A stretch of DNA of 49,675 bases, from the NCBI GenBank assembly GCA_945890895.1, contig CAMDDG010000017.1, positions 1 through 49,675 on the forward strand. Reading direction: 5' to 3'. The notes beneath the pieces are model-generated. The model made no database searches, was not told the origin of the DNA, and saw only the letters and a program-made list of their open reading frames with translations. Positions 35,005-43,672 of this stretch are shown here, piece by piece. The stretch is from Chitinophaga pinensis (lineage in GTDB: Bacteria > Bacteroidota > Bacteroidia > NS11-12g > UBA955). Made by a program: the position numbers and the translations under genes. Numbering within the stretch: the first letter of the stretch is position 1; every line of letters starts with the position of its first letter.

Positions 35005-35135
35005 ATTGGGTAGTGCCTTGAATAAAGTTGAATCCAACATTGCTTAACCATGCATCTAAGTATGATATCTTTACCAAAAACAAAATCCATTTATCAATTT
35101 CAATTAAAACCGCCTTTGAACATAAGTAGTTGTGG

Positions 35136-35233
35136 GTTCTTCTCAGAAATTCATCAACGTTACAATCTTCTGTATTTTTGCACCACCTAACAAAGGACTA
35201 ATATTGAGTTATTCTCAGGAATTCCTCACCGTT
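35136..35233. repeat. 26-bp imperfect direct repeat and orphan -7 box upstream of ppk1
   Basis: Segment 35136-35161 recurs at 35208-35233 with 22 of 26 positions equal (core TTCTCAG-AATTC-TCA-CGTT), 72 bp apart. Between them lies a perfect -7 box TATTTTTG (35173-35180) that has no gene right behind it. The rest of the 370-bp gap between the receptor and ppk1 holds the terminator and the ppk1 promoter; no coding sequence is seen. Confidence 0.5.
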
Positions 35234-35268
35234 TTCCATTTCCAAATCTCCTCAATCAATAACACACG

Positions 35269-35315
35269 ATTAACATATAGTTAATATTAGTATTAAATTT
35301 ACATCAATAATTTTG
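35269..35315 (+). promoter_or_regulatory. ppk1 promoter with TTAACA-type direct repeat
   Basis: TTAACA (35270-35275) and TTAATA (35281-35286) are spaced by 11 bp, followed by a third copy TTAAAT at 35293 and a perfect -7 box TAATTTTG (35308-35315). The repeats occupy the -33 region, as expected for an activator that replaces it. Near-identical to the block at 30478-30497. Confidence 0.55.
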
Positions 35316-35321
35316 CATGCA

Positions 35322-37385
35322 GTGAAAAAAATCATTCGGGACATCAGTTGGTTATCGTTCAACGAGAGAGTAATGCAAGAGGCACAAGATAATGAAGTTC
35401 ACTTGTACAACAGACTACGTTTTTTAGGGATATTTTCCAATAATTTAGATGAATTCTTTCGGGTTAGAGTTGGAACTTTGAACAAAATGGTCAAGCTAAA
35501 TAAGCAAACCGCAAAAATTCATTTAGAAGAAAACCCAGAACGAATATTAAGTCAAATTCATGAAGAAGTCATAAAACTTCAAAGTGCGTTCGACAAAACA
35601 TTTGCTCAAATCATTCGGGAATTAGGAACAAAATATAAGATTTATTTAAAAAATGAGCGTGAACTGAGTAAAGATCAAAAATCATGGGTCGAAAATTACT
35701 TCGAAGAGCGAGTTCGAAGTCAGATTGTGCCCTTGATGATCGAAAGTATGCCTCATGCGCCCATGTTGCGAGACCGCTCCATATATTTAGCATGTTTGTT
35801 GGGGAATACGAATAACCCCATGTTGCAACGGTATGCTTTAATTGAAGTTCCAGAGCAACACATTCCTCGATTCATTATTCTTCCCTCCCCAAAAAATGAA
35901 ACTCATATCATTATGTTGGAAGATGTAATTCGCTACAATTTAAAATTCTTGTTTGCTCCTTTTGGATTTGACCGTTTCAAAAGTCATGTTATTAAACTGA
36001 CCAGAGATGCCGAGATGGATTTAGACAATGGATTCAACTCCAATATTATTACTGAATTGGAGAAGAATTTAAAAAAACGCAGCAAAGGCAAAGCCACGCG
36101 TTTCGTTTACGACAAGCGAATTGATCCACAATTATTGGATTATCTAACGCGTAGATTGAATCTAGACAAAAAAGCAGACCTCATTTCAGGCGGAAGAATT
36201 CATAATTTCAAGGCATTTATGGATTTCCCCAAAGAGGTATTCCAAGATATTAAATATCGTCCCAAACCCTTTGTACATCCGTTATTAAAACAACCTTGTC
36301 GAATCATGGATGTGATTCAAAATCGGGATGTAATGTTGCATTTCCCGTATCACAGTTTTGATTCTGTTATTGATTTATTGAGGGAAGCTGCCATTGATCC
36401 TTTTGTTCAAAGCATCCGTATTACAGTTTACCGCTTAGCTAAAAATTCTAAGGTAATTAATGCCTTATTAAATGCGGTTCGCAACGGCAAATCCGTTTCC
36501 GTTATAATTGAATTAAAAGCTCGATTTGATGAAGAAGCGAATCTGAAATGGAAGAGTATTTTAGAAGAAGAAGGAATTAAAGTTTACGTAGGCGTTCCAA
36601 ACATGAAAGTTCATGCAAAATTATGCGTAATTAAAAAGCGTGAATTTAACAAAACCTTGCAATATGCTTTTATTTCTACAGGTAATTTCCATGAAGGCAC
36701 TGCACAATTGTATGGCGACCATATGTTGATGACTTCAAAATCTACGATCATTCAAGATGTCAATAAAATTTTCGATTGCTTAGAATCCGAGCATCCATCC
36801 CTCGATAAAATCAAATCGTGTAAAACCTTGATTACCAGTCCATTTAATACTCGTAATCATTTCATACAACAAATTGAAAAAGAAATTAGAAGGAGAAAAA
36901 GTCATCGAAGAATATTGTTAAAATTAAATTCGTTGGTCGACCCTACACTCATTGAATCGTTGTATAAAGCAGCTAGAAGCGGCGTGCAAGTTGACATGGT
37001 AATTCGGGGTATTTGCACTGCTACTACACATCAAAAAGTTTTTAAGAAAGAAATACGCGGTATCAGCATCGTTGATGAATATTTAGAACATGCACGAGTG
37101 ATAATTTTTAACAACAACAACGATCCAACCGTATATATATCGTCAGCAGATTGGATGGTAAGAAACCTAGACCACAGAGTAGAAGTAACTTGTCCAATAA
37201 TTTCGAAAACGTTTTCACAAGAGTTAATTGACATTATGGAAATTCAACTCCAGGAAAATGTAAAAGCCCGAGTTCTGAACAATCTTCAAAATAACGAGTA
37301 TTTAACTCCTGAGAATGAAGAACAGGTGGAATTTCGTTCACAATTAGAAATATACAAATACCTGCAAAACAAAGAATACCCCTGA
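35322..37385 (+). CDS. ppk1: Polyphosphate kinase 1
   Basis: It polymerises the terminal phosphate of ATP into inorganic polyphosphate at the inner membrane or cytoplasm, reversibly. The 687-residue protein starts with the N-domain motif RDISWLSFNERVMQEA and contains the two PLD-like catalytic halves: the first has KVHAKLCVI (His431, the phosphorylated His by analogy) and STGNFHEGTAQLYGD, the second has LEHARVIIFNN (His590). Length is normal. The start is chosen as GTG 35322, 6 nt after the -7 box; a TTG at 35313 lies in that box. Ppx/GppA phosphatase at 41519, the TonB unit upstream and the shared promoter motif suggest a common phosphate theme. Confidence 0.95.
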   Translation: MKKIIRDISWLSFNERVMQEAQDNEVHLYNRLRFLGIFSNNLDEFFRVRVGTLNKMVKLNKQTAKIHLEENPERILSQIHEEVIKLQSAFDKTFAQIIRELGTKYKIYLKNERELSKDQKSWVENYFEERVRSQIVPLMIESMPHAPMLRDRSIYLACLLGNTNNPMLQRYALIEVPEQHIPRFIILPSPKNETHIIMLEDVIRYNLKFLFAPFGFDRFKSHVIKLTRDAEMDLDNGFNSNIITELEKNLKKRSKGKATRFVYDKRIDPQLLDYLTRRLNLDKKADLISGGRIHNFKAFMDFPKEVFQDIKYRPKPFVHPLLKQPCRIMDVIQNRDVMLHFPYHSFDSVIDLLREAAIDPFVQSIRITVYRLAKNSKVINALLNAVRNGKSVSVIIELKARFDEEANLKWKSILEEEGIKVYVGVPNMKVHAKLCVIKKREFNKTLQYAFISTGNFHEGTAQLYGDHMLMTSKSTIIQDVNKIFDCLESEHPSLDKIKSCKTLITSPFNTRNHFIQQIEKEIRRRKSHRRILLKLNSLVDPTLIESLYKAARSGVQVDMVIRGICTATTHQKVFKKEIRGISIVDEYLEHARVIIFNNNNDPTVYISSADWMVRNLDHRVEVTCPIISKTFSQELIDIMEIQLQENVKARVLNNLQNNEYLTPENEEQVEFRSQLEIYKYLQNKEYP

Positions 37386-37481
37386 GAAAATAGCTCAAAT
37401 AATCGACCCATTTATAAAGCGTTCATTTGAGCTAAAACCGATTTCCAAAAAGCAGTTCTAAACTTTCAGTTTAACACTGAT

Positions 37482-38864
37482 TTAATTCAAGAAAATCTGA
37501 TATTGAAATACAACTTGCCATAAATTTTTTCTCTGCACTATCGAATTATTTAACACCAAAATTTGAGGTCGATTTGCTACATCCAAGCTTAATTTTCCTT
37601 GATGTCCTTGAATAAAACAATTCAATCCCACATGGCTTTCGAAGATCGAAATCGAGTTCAATCGATCGTATTTAGACCAATTACTAGAAGCATAAACTCC
37701 AAAACGAGCAAAAATTAAGTTTGAAGCATTTGACTCATCTTGAGTGTTTGTTTTTGTTTGAGGAAACAAATAATGCACTTCTGAATAAATGGATTGACCC
37801 GTTCCAAACATGGGCAAACTATTTCCGTATTGCGGACCAACATCTTCGGCAAGTCCTACTATATGGGTACTATTAGCCGGATTCATAATACCATTCATTC
37901 TCAAGTAATTTGAACCATAATTCAAATTAAAATATCCTAAATAAGCATGCAAAGCTGATTGATTTTTTAACGGGATATCTAAAAATGTTTCTAAACAAAA
38001 CAATTTCATATCTTCATAAATTGAATCTCCCGAATTCCCTAAACGATACATCGCTTCGGGTTGATAAATAACTCCAGCTGCAATGTTCCAAACTTTTTTA
38101 GTTCCCAAATAATTACCCGTCATATAGGGCGTAGCATGACCTTCATGCTGAAAAAACTGATACATCAAATACGTTTGAAGTTGTTTTTGATGTTTCAGGG
38201 GACTGAATTGCGCGTTTTTGGAAATTACTGGAAGCGTTGAGCCATTACTGCTAATGGGGAATGGGTCACTTAGTACGAAACGGTAATCTAACTTACCTAC
38301 TTGCCCTCGGGCATACACACTCAATTTACGAGAAAATTGATCAATCTGATCTACTGTTGCCTGTGCAAAAACAGGCACATCCAACGCAGCAATGCTTCCA
38401 ATTGAGGGTTGAGAAAAACGTGATAAACCATTGGCGATTCCCAAACCACCGCCGATTTTCAAGGCATTCGATTGTGTTACTTGGTATTCCGTAATGGCAT
38501 CATGTACAAAAAGCGAATTTTTACGATTTCCTCCTATATTGTACATTGAGTTGAAGTTATTCTGTCCAACTTGTAAATAATAAAAAACCCTTGGGTGCAC
38601 ATTTCCATATAACTGAATTCGAGTTCTTCTTAAGCCTAAATCCAATGTATTTAAAGCAGGCTCGCCCAGTCGAAGGGTTCCTTCAATATTTTCAGAAAAT
38701 CTCAACCAAGTTTGATTCAAAAATGTAAAATTCACCGTTGGAAAAGTCAAATTTGATTTATCAGGAGAAACGTGGCAAATCGCTTTTTCGGCATTCATTT
38801 GGGCATTCAAAATCCAGTTCATACCAATGATAAATAGGCAAAATACAATTCTTAATTTGGGCAT
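37482..38864 (-). CDS. Porin-like outer-membrane barrel protein
   Basis: 460 residues with signal peptide (LRIVFCLFIIGMNWILNAQ). The rest has the long amphipathic strands of a phosphate-selective OprP/O-like porin: LRLGEPALNTLDLGLRRTRI, VFYYLQVGQNN, AQATVDQIDQFSRKLSVYAR, ending in VVFQYQIFLN. The sequence LGLRRTRIQLYG resembles the first barrel strand of that superfamily. It is transcribed in the same direction as the SulP gene, 148 bp downstream of it, and likely supplies it with its anion at the outer membrane. Which anion (sulfate, bicarbonate, phosphate) cannot be read from the sequence. Confidence 0.75.
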   Translation of the reverse strand: MPKLRIVFCLFIIGMNWILNAQMNAEKAICHVSPDKSNLTFPTVNFTFLNQTWLRFSENIEGTLRLGEPALNTLDLGLRRTRIQLYGNVHPRVFYYLQVGQNNFNSMYNIGGNRKNSLFVHDAITEYQVTQSNALKIGGGLGIANGLSRFSQPSIGSIAALDVPVFAQATVDQIDQFSRKLSVYARGQVGKLDYRFVLSDPFPISSNGSTLPVISKNAQFSPLKHQKQLQTYLMYQFFQHEGHATPYMTGNYLGTKKVWNIAAGVIYQPEAMYRLGNSGDSIYEDMKLFCLETFLDIPLKNQSALHAYLGYFNLNYGSNYLRMNGIMNPANSTHIVGLAEDVGPQYGNSLPMFGTGQSIYSEVHYLFPQTKTNTQDESNASNLIFARFGVYASSNWSKYDRLNSISIFESHVGLNCFIQGHQGKLSLDVANRPQILVLNNSIVQRKNLWQVVFQYQIFLN

Positions 38865-39012
38865 TTCTATAAATTTATTTCGATTGTTTTTATCTCAAGT
38901 AATTAAAAGAACCAATCAAGAATACATTCGAACCAAAACCTGTACATCGATAACCAAATCTGGGAAATAACAGCTACCAAAATCGTTTGGGTTTTATTAC
39001 AACTTGGATGTT

Positions 39013-40632
39013 TTATTGAGGGATTACCGTTTTTCGAGAACGATAGCGAGTTGACATGTGATGTTTTGACTTGGATGTATACTTCATATCTTCAACACCG
39101 GTAACTTCCAATAGACCACCTGCGTTTTCGAATTCTCGAATCAAATGGTGTAAATTTTCCTGTACCGTATGATCGACAATTCGACATTGAGAAAAGTCCA
39201 ACTTATAACTTCTTTTTTGATTAAAATCTGCAATAATTTTATTCAATTTCAACCAATTCGAAAAAACTGCTGCTTTTTTAACAAACAACACATTTCCTTT
39301 TTGTTCATAATCCAATTTGAAAGCCGTTTTCAAAGGCGCACCCAATATAGTTTGTAGAATTATTTTTACCACAATTCCAGCCAAAATCCCAAAAAGTAGA
39401 TCCGTAAATAGCGTTGCGATAATTGTAGTGATAAAAACGACTAATTGCTCTGGACCTATTTTTGCCATTCGGCCAAATTCTTTTGGGCTAGCAAGCTTAA
39501 CCCCCACCCCAATTAACAATGCGGCCAATGCTCCTTGGGGAATCAAATCCGAAAATTTCAAATCAAACAATAAAAATAAAAACATAAAAGCGCCATGCCA
39601 AAAATTTGCAAAACGAGTTTTAGCCCCATTATTGACATTTGCACTACTTCTGGCTACCTCTGAAATCATTGGCAATCCACCCAATACGGCACTTATCATA
39701 TTTCCAGCTCCAACGGCAATTAAATCCATGTTGGCGTTGGATTTTCTTCTGTACGGATCCATTGCGTCAACAGCTTTAACGGTAAGTAAACTTTCTAAAC
39801 TCCCTACTAAAGCAAACATGACAACATACTTTATAAAAACGCCCATTTCAGACATGCCACCAAATTGAATATTGATTTTCAAAGTATGCATCAAATCAGC
39901 GCCAAAATGAATCAAAAATTTGGGATCCAAATGTATGAATTGGGATAATGGAATAGCAATACTTAAAACCAGTATTGGACTGGGTATTTTCTTAAGAATG
40001 GGTTGTTTAACTAAGGGCCATAAAAACACAATTAACAAACTCACCACCCCAATAATTAATGATTTCTGATCGGCATAAATTAAACTTTTTGGAATGGCTC
40101 GAATTAAATCCAAGGGTTCCGAGAATACATGACCTAAGCTATCTTTGGGAATAACACCAAAAATTTGATGTACCTGTTTACTGATGATTATTATTCCAAT
40201 AGCTGTAAGCATTCCATGAATTGCACTCAAAGGGAAAAAATCAACCAAGGAACCCAACCGAATCAATCCAAAGAGTATTTGAAGAATACTTGCCACGAAG
40301 ATGGCTCCTAAGGCCAATCTCCAACCGAAAAGTGCATCGCCTTTTCCGAATTCAGCCACCGCACCCGCTACAATTACAATCAAACCAGCTGCTGGTCCTT
40401 TTATAGTTAACCTTGACCCTGCAAACCAAGAAACTACTAAACCTCCTATCATAGCAGTAATCAGTCCCATGATTGCGGGAAACTCACTGGCTTTTGAAAT
40501 GCCCAAACTTAGAGGCAATGCCAATAAGAAAATAAAAAATCCCGACATAAAATCGGCACTGAAATTTTGCTTCAACCCTGCGAAACCATCGGCTGGGCGT
40601 GATATATCTATATTTTGTTTTTCGTTTTTCAT
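39013..40632 (-). CDS. SulP-family inorganic anion transporter with STAS domain
   Basis: About 539 residues (ATG 40632; the frame extends to ATG 40641). It has about 10-14 hydrophobic helices in the SulP order: GFFIFLLALPLSLGISKASE in the first helix, FAGSRLTIKGPAAGLIVIVAG, and VEAMDPYRR-like VDAMDPYRRKSNANMDLIAV. A soluble C-terminal STAS domain follows (about residues 430-520, RSYKLDFSQCRIVDHTVQE). Members import sulfate, bicarbonate or other anions with Na+ or H+. Related transporters with a neighbouring porin exist in aquatic Bacteroidota. The upstream region is an 877-bp stretch with two decayed genes. Confidence 0.9.
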   Translation of the reverse strand: MKNEKQNIDISRPADGFAGLKQNFSADFMSGFFIFLLALPLSLGISKASEFPAIMGLITAMIGGLVVSWFAGSRLTIKGPAAGLIVIVAGAVAEFGKGDALFGWRLALGAIFVASILQILFGLIRLGSLVDFFPLSAIHGMLTAIGIIIISKQVHQIFGVIPKDSLGHVFSEPLDLIRAIPKSLIYADQKSLIIGVVSLLIVFLWPLVKQPILKKIPSPILVLSIAIPLSQFIHLDPKFLIHFGADLMHTLKINIQFGGMSEMGVFIKYVVMFALVGSLESLLTVKAVDAMDPYRRKSNANMDLIAVGAGNMISAVLGGLPMISEVARSSANVNNGAKTRFANFWHGAFMFLFLLFDLKFSDLIPQGALAALLIGVGVKLASPKEFGRMAKIGPEQLVVFITTIIATLFTDLLFGILAGIVVKIILQTILGAPLKTAFKLDYEQKGNVLFVKKAAVFSNWLKLNKIIADFNQKRSYKLDFSQCRIVDHTVQENLHHLIREFENAGGLLEVTGVEDMKYTSKSKHHMSTRYRSRKTVIPQ

Positions 40633-40824
40633 AAAAATCAAACTGCATTTCTATTCAAAATACTGAGAAATTACATTCACAACTAAGTCTAAGTTTAACT
40701 CAAAAATGTGAATAAGACCAAAAGAAATCATTACAGACAACATCCGGAAGCCTAATACAATCCATAATTCGACTGCAAATTAAAATCCTAACTTGATTTG
40801 ATGAAAACTTAAGAAATACCCACT

Positions 40825-41160
40825 TCACTGAATGGACCAAAGCTGATGATTCATAAATTCAAATCCCAATATGTATAACAATACTCGAAATGCATCTTTG
40901 AAACCAGCAACTATCGGCCTTGAAAAAGCATAGAAAAAAATACTTCGAAGATCTGTAAAATCCAGTAAATTCGCTACTTTACCATCTATTACTCCTATCT
41001 GAACTTTAAGATCAGAAACTCGGTTTTAGGACGCATTTACAATCCCAAATGATGATGTAAAAAAGCTTAAACAGACGAGCAAAAAATAATAATTTCTCAG
41101 ACTCAAAGCATTAAATAGAGCGAAATTAAACTTTTTTATTAGGTCATTAAATATTTTCAT
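40825..41160 (-). pseudogene. Secreted-protein gene broken by one in-frame stop
   Basis: From ATG 41160 a frame of 111 sense codons to TGA (40827-40825) is interrupted only once, by TAA at 41028-41026. The part before the stop is a signal peptide (NYYFLLVCLSFFTSSFGIVN) and the stop falls at the expected cleavage point, where CAA (Gln) would give the usual Ala-Ser-Gln end. The part behind it (VQIGVIDGKVANLLDF onwards) has beta-strand character. This looks like a recent loss of a small outer-membrane protein, unless the stop is a sequencing error. Family not recognised. Confidence 0.55.
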
Positions 41161-41209
41161 TTTGTCAATTCAATTTTTTTTAAACTGAGCACTGCCTAAA
41201 CCGTAATTG

Positions 41210-41455
41210 CTAATTCTTATTGTGTAGATCCAGTAAATTACTACCAAACTCAAGTTGAATTCCAATATTCAAGTTCCATTTTTTTAGAAACCACCGAGAA
41301 TTTATTTGAAATACCAATCCATTTAGACTAATTCGGAATTGGATATAATTTCACCAGTACCAAGTGCACATTCAAACCTGCAAACTAAAAAGTTTGGAAT
41401 CATTTGGGCTTGCGCGTTACTAGTAAAACAAGGTTGTTAATAAAAAATAATACAT
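41210..41455 (-). pseudogene. Decayed small outer-membrane barrel gene
   Basis: Minus-strand coding-like pieces in several frames line up in order: a start ATG at 41455 with a hydrophobic stretch (MYYFLLTTLFY) cut by stops, then in a shifted frame TSNAQAQ as at a signal cleavage site, then AGLNVHLVLVKLYPIPN, then NYIQFRISLNGLVFQIN and WNLNIGIQLEFGSNLLDL before a stop at 41212-41210. At least two frameshifts are needed to join them. The last piece shares a DNA word (GTAAATT or AATTTACTGGAT on minus) with the neighbouring pseudogene, so they may be paralogues. The rest of the 40633-41518 gap shows nothing else. Confidence 0.5.
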
Positions 41456-41518
41456 AAATACAATACAAAGTCCCAGACATAGTGTTTATTTGGAGAATAT
41501 TAATTCTTTTTCCTCACT

Positions 41519-42397
41519 GTGATTCTAGCAAGCATCGATATTGGTTCAAACGCCGCACGTTTATTGATTATGAAAGCGGATCCGTATGGTAGTGGAACCG
41601 ATACAGATTTCACCAAACTTAATCTCCTTAGAATCCCATTGCAACTGGGATTTGATGTTTTCGAAACTGGATTAATATCCCCTGAAAAAACAAAAATGTT
41701 CATTCAAACCATGCAGGTCTTTAAAAATCTCATGGAAATTTATCAAGTAGAACATTATCGAGCTTGTGCTACATCGGCTATGAGGGATGCTAAAAATGGT
41801 CCCAAAATCAAAAAAACCATTCGTAAAAAAACAAAAATCGACATTGACATTATTTCAGGCGATGAAGAAGCAGGTATTCTCCTAGAAAACCATATCATCA
41901 ATTCTGGACAACAGTTGTTCATCGATGTAGGAGGTGGAAGCACGGAATTAACACTCTTTAACGATACTGCTATTGTTGCTAAACAATCGTTCAACGTAGG
42001 AACGATTCGCATTCTAAACAATCTTGATTACGACGATGCTTGGCAAGAAATGAAAGCCTTTGTTAAATCACATACTACTCCAGATTCTAACATACAATTG
42101 GTTGGTAGTGGGGGAAACATCAACAAAATCTTTTCTATTTCAAAACAAAAAGAAGGAAAACCTCTGAGTCGAAATTTCATAAAACAATTGCACGAGAAAA
42201 TGGCAACATTGCCCATTGAAGAACGGATTCATCAATTTAACATCCGCGAGGATCGAGCCAATGTAATTGTACCTGCTTTGCATGTTTACTTGAATGTAAT
42301 GAAATGGTCGAATTGTAACGATATACTGGTTCCTAAAGTAGGGTTGGCCGATGCAATTATTAAAAAATTGTATTTCCAGCAACTTAAATTAAAATGA
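41519..42397 (+). CDS. ppx: Ppx/GppA-family exopolyphosphatase (short form)
   Basis: 292 residues from a GTG start. It has the ASKHA phosphate-binding loops: LASIDIGSNAARLLI at the N-terminus and FIDVGGGSTELTLF in the middle, and a closing region with VPKVGLADAIIKKL. Only the two-domain catalytic core is present, without the C-terminal HD-like domain of the long Proteobacterial enzyme, as is usual in Bacteroidota. It splits phosphate from polyphosphate or pppGpp. It lies 4 kb from ppk1, with the porin/SulP pair in between on the opposite strand. Confidence 0.9.
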   Translation: MILASIDIGSNAARLLIMKADPYGSGTDTDFTKLNLLRIPLQLGFDVFETGLISPEKTKMFIQTMQVFKNLMEIYQVEHYRACATSAMRDAKNGPKIKKTIRKKTKIDIDIISGDEEAGILLENHIINSGQQLFIDVGGGSTELTLFNDTAIVAKQSFNVGTIRILNNLDYDDAWQEMKAFVKSHTTPDSNIQLVGSGGNINKIFSISKQKEGKPLSRNFIKQLHEKMATLPIEERIHQFNIREDRANVIVPALHVYLNVMKWSNCNDILVPKVGLADAIIKKLYFQQLKLK

Positions 42398-42422
42398 TGA
42401 TTGATTCCTCCGCAAACTTCCA

Positions 42423-42481
42423 AGTCCTTAAAATACATAGAAGGACTCATGATTCCCGACCCCAATTTCCGACCCCAATTT
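42423..42481. repeat. Small inverted and tandem repeats after ppx
   Basis: AGTCCTT and AAGGACT (near 42423-42447) form a 7-bp stem with an 11-nt loop, without a T run. CCGACCCCAATTT is repeated perfectly in tandem at 42456-42468 and 42469-42481. The 225-bp gap otherwise contains only the peroxiredoxin promoter. Confidence 0.6.
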
Positions 42482-42586
42482 CTAACCACAATTAATGGGT
42501 TCAACTATTAGATACGTTCGTCGTTTGTTTTATATAATTCTACCGAATTTGGCACAAAAGTCACAGCATTTGATCTGAGGTTTTTG

Positions 42587-42594
42587 TATTTTTG
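42587..42594 (+). promoter_or_regulatory. -7 element of the peroxiredoxin gene
   Basis: TATTTTTG, perfect match, ends 28 nt before the ATG at 42623. A TTTG at 42569-42572 is too close (14 bp) to be a normal -33 element. Confidence 0.5.
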
Positions 42595-42622
42595 CAGTTA
42601 AATAAACTAAACGAACAGAACA

Positions 42623-43261
42623 ATGTCAATTGTAGGAAAAAAATTCCCAAATATCGCAGTAGACGCGATTGATCACATGGGCGACAACTTGTCCATCAAT
42701 GTATTCGAAGAAGCTACTAAAAACAACAAAAAAGTTCTTCTTTTCTGGTACCCAAAAGATTTCACTTTTGTATGTCCAACAGAATTACATGCTTTTCAAG
42801 CTGCTCTGGGTGAATTCGAAAAACGCAATACCATCGTTATTGGTGCTTCTTGCGATACCAACGAAGTTCACTTTGCTTGGTTAAATACAGCTAAAGACAA
42901 CGGTGGAATTGAAGGTGTTACTTACCCAATTTTAGCAGACACCAACCGTAATCTTTCAAGTGTATTAGACATCTTAGACATCCAGTCTTCAGAATACAAT
43001 GAAGAGTTAGATACAGTATTATATACCGGTTCAAACGTTACTTTCCGTGCTACCTACTTGATCGACGAAACCGGAACGGTATTTCATGAAAGCGTAAACC
43101 ACATGCCGTTAGGAAGAAACGTGAATGAATATTTACGTTTGATTGATGCATTCACCCACGTTCAAACCAAAGGTGAAGTTTGTCCTGCAAACTGGGAAGA
43201 AGGTAAAGATGCTATGTCTGCAACTCGCGACGGTGTAGCAGGTTATTTGAGCCAACACTAA
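42623..43261 (+). CDS. Peroxiredoxin (AhpC/Prx1 type)
   Basis: It reduces hydrogen peroxide and organic peroxides in the cytoplasm. 212 residues, with peroxidatic Cys51 in DFTFVCPTELHAF and resolving Cys187 in GEVCPANWEEG, the typical two-cysteine layout, and Arg in the conserved region ATYLIDETG. It is followed by a thioredoxin (91 bp) and a small conserved protein (12 bp), so reduction is likely supplied by the adjacent thioredoxin. No OxyR-like site was recognised. An imperfect inverted repeat (ATCAA...TTGAT, about 43278-43312) lies between it and the thioredoxin gene and could reduce read-through. Confidence 0.93.
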   Translation: MSIVGKKFPNIAVDAIDHMGDNLSINVFEEATKNNKKVLLFWYPKDFTFVCPTELHAFQAALGEFEKRNTIVIGASCDTNEVHFAWLNTAKDNGGIEGVTYPILADTNRNLSSVLDILDIQSSEYNEELDTVLYTGSNVTFRATYLIDETGTVFHESVNHMPLGRNVNEYLRLIDAFTHVQTKGEVCPANWEEGKDAMSATRDGVAGYLSQH

Positions 43262-43351
43262 TACTCCCCCAACTTCAATCAATGCTGTTGCCCAATATAC
43301 AGCGGCGTTGATTTGGAAAATAATTATTAACTTCCCTTAAAATAAAAAATC

Positions 43352-43660
43352 ATGTTGATCGAATTAGAAACAGATACACTTCAAGAAGTAATTGATTCAA
43401 ACCCTAAAGTTATGGTACAGTATTCAGCTTCCTGGTGCGGCAATTGCCGAATCATGAAGCCCAAATTCAAGAAATATTCCTCCGAAAACGAAGAGATTAC
43501 ATTTGTAATCATCGATGCGGAGAAAAATCCTGAATCCCGTAAACTAGCCAATGTTTCCAATTTGCCAACGTTTGCTGCTTTTGTGGATGGTCAATTGGTT
43601 GACCAAACTCAAACCAACAAAGCAGAAGTTTTGGGTGAACTTATTTCAAAAATTGCCTAA
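43352..43660 (+). CDS. Thioredoxin-family protein (CGNC active site)
   Basis: 102 residues, cytoplasmic, a full thioredoxin fold: active site ASWCGNCRIMKPKF (Cys29 and Cys32), a buried acidic residue in VIIDAEKNPES, and the cis-proline loop LPTFAAF. CGNC instead of CGPC marks a group of Bacteroidota proteins found with peroxiredoxins; the missing Pro is expected to shift the redox potential to a more oxidising value. Position after the peroxiredoxin gene suggests it is its electron donor. Confidence 0.88.
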   Translation: MLIELETDTLQEVIDSNPKVMVQYSASWCGNCRIMKPKFKKYSSENEEITFVIIDAEKNPESRKLANVSNLPTFAAFVDGQLVDQTQTNKAEVLGELISKIA

Positions 43661-43672
43661 TCTACTATTGTC

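Noticed and set aside
39317..39868. 183-codon plus-strand frame opposite the SulP gene
   Set aside because: Antisense to membrane helices; no start signal and no recognisable motif.
43278..43312. Imperfect inverted repeat after the peroxiredoxin gene as a terminator
   Set aside because: The stem has mismatches and no T run; the genes on both sides look co-transcribed, so it is noted only in the gene entry.
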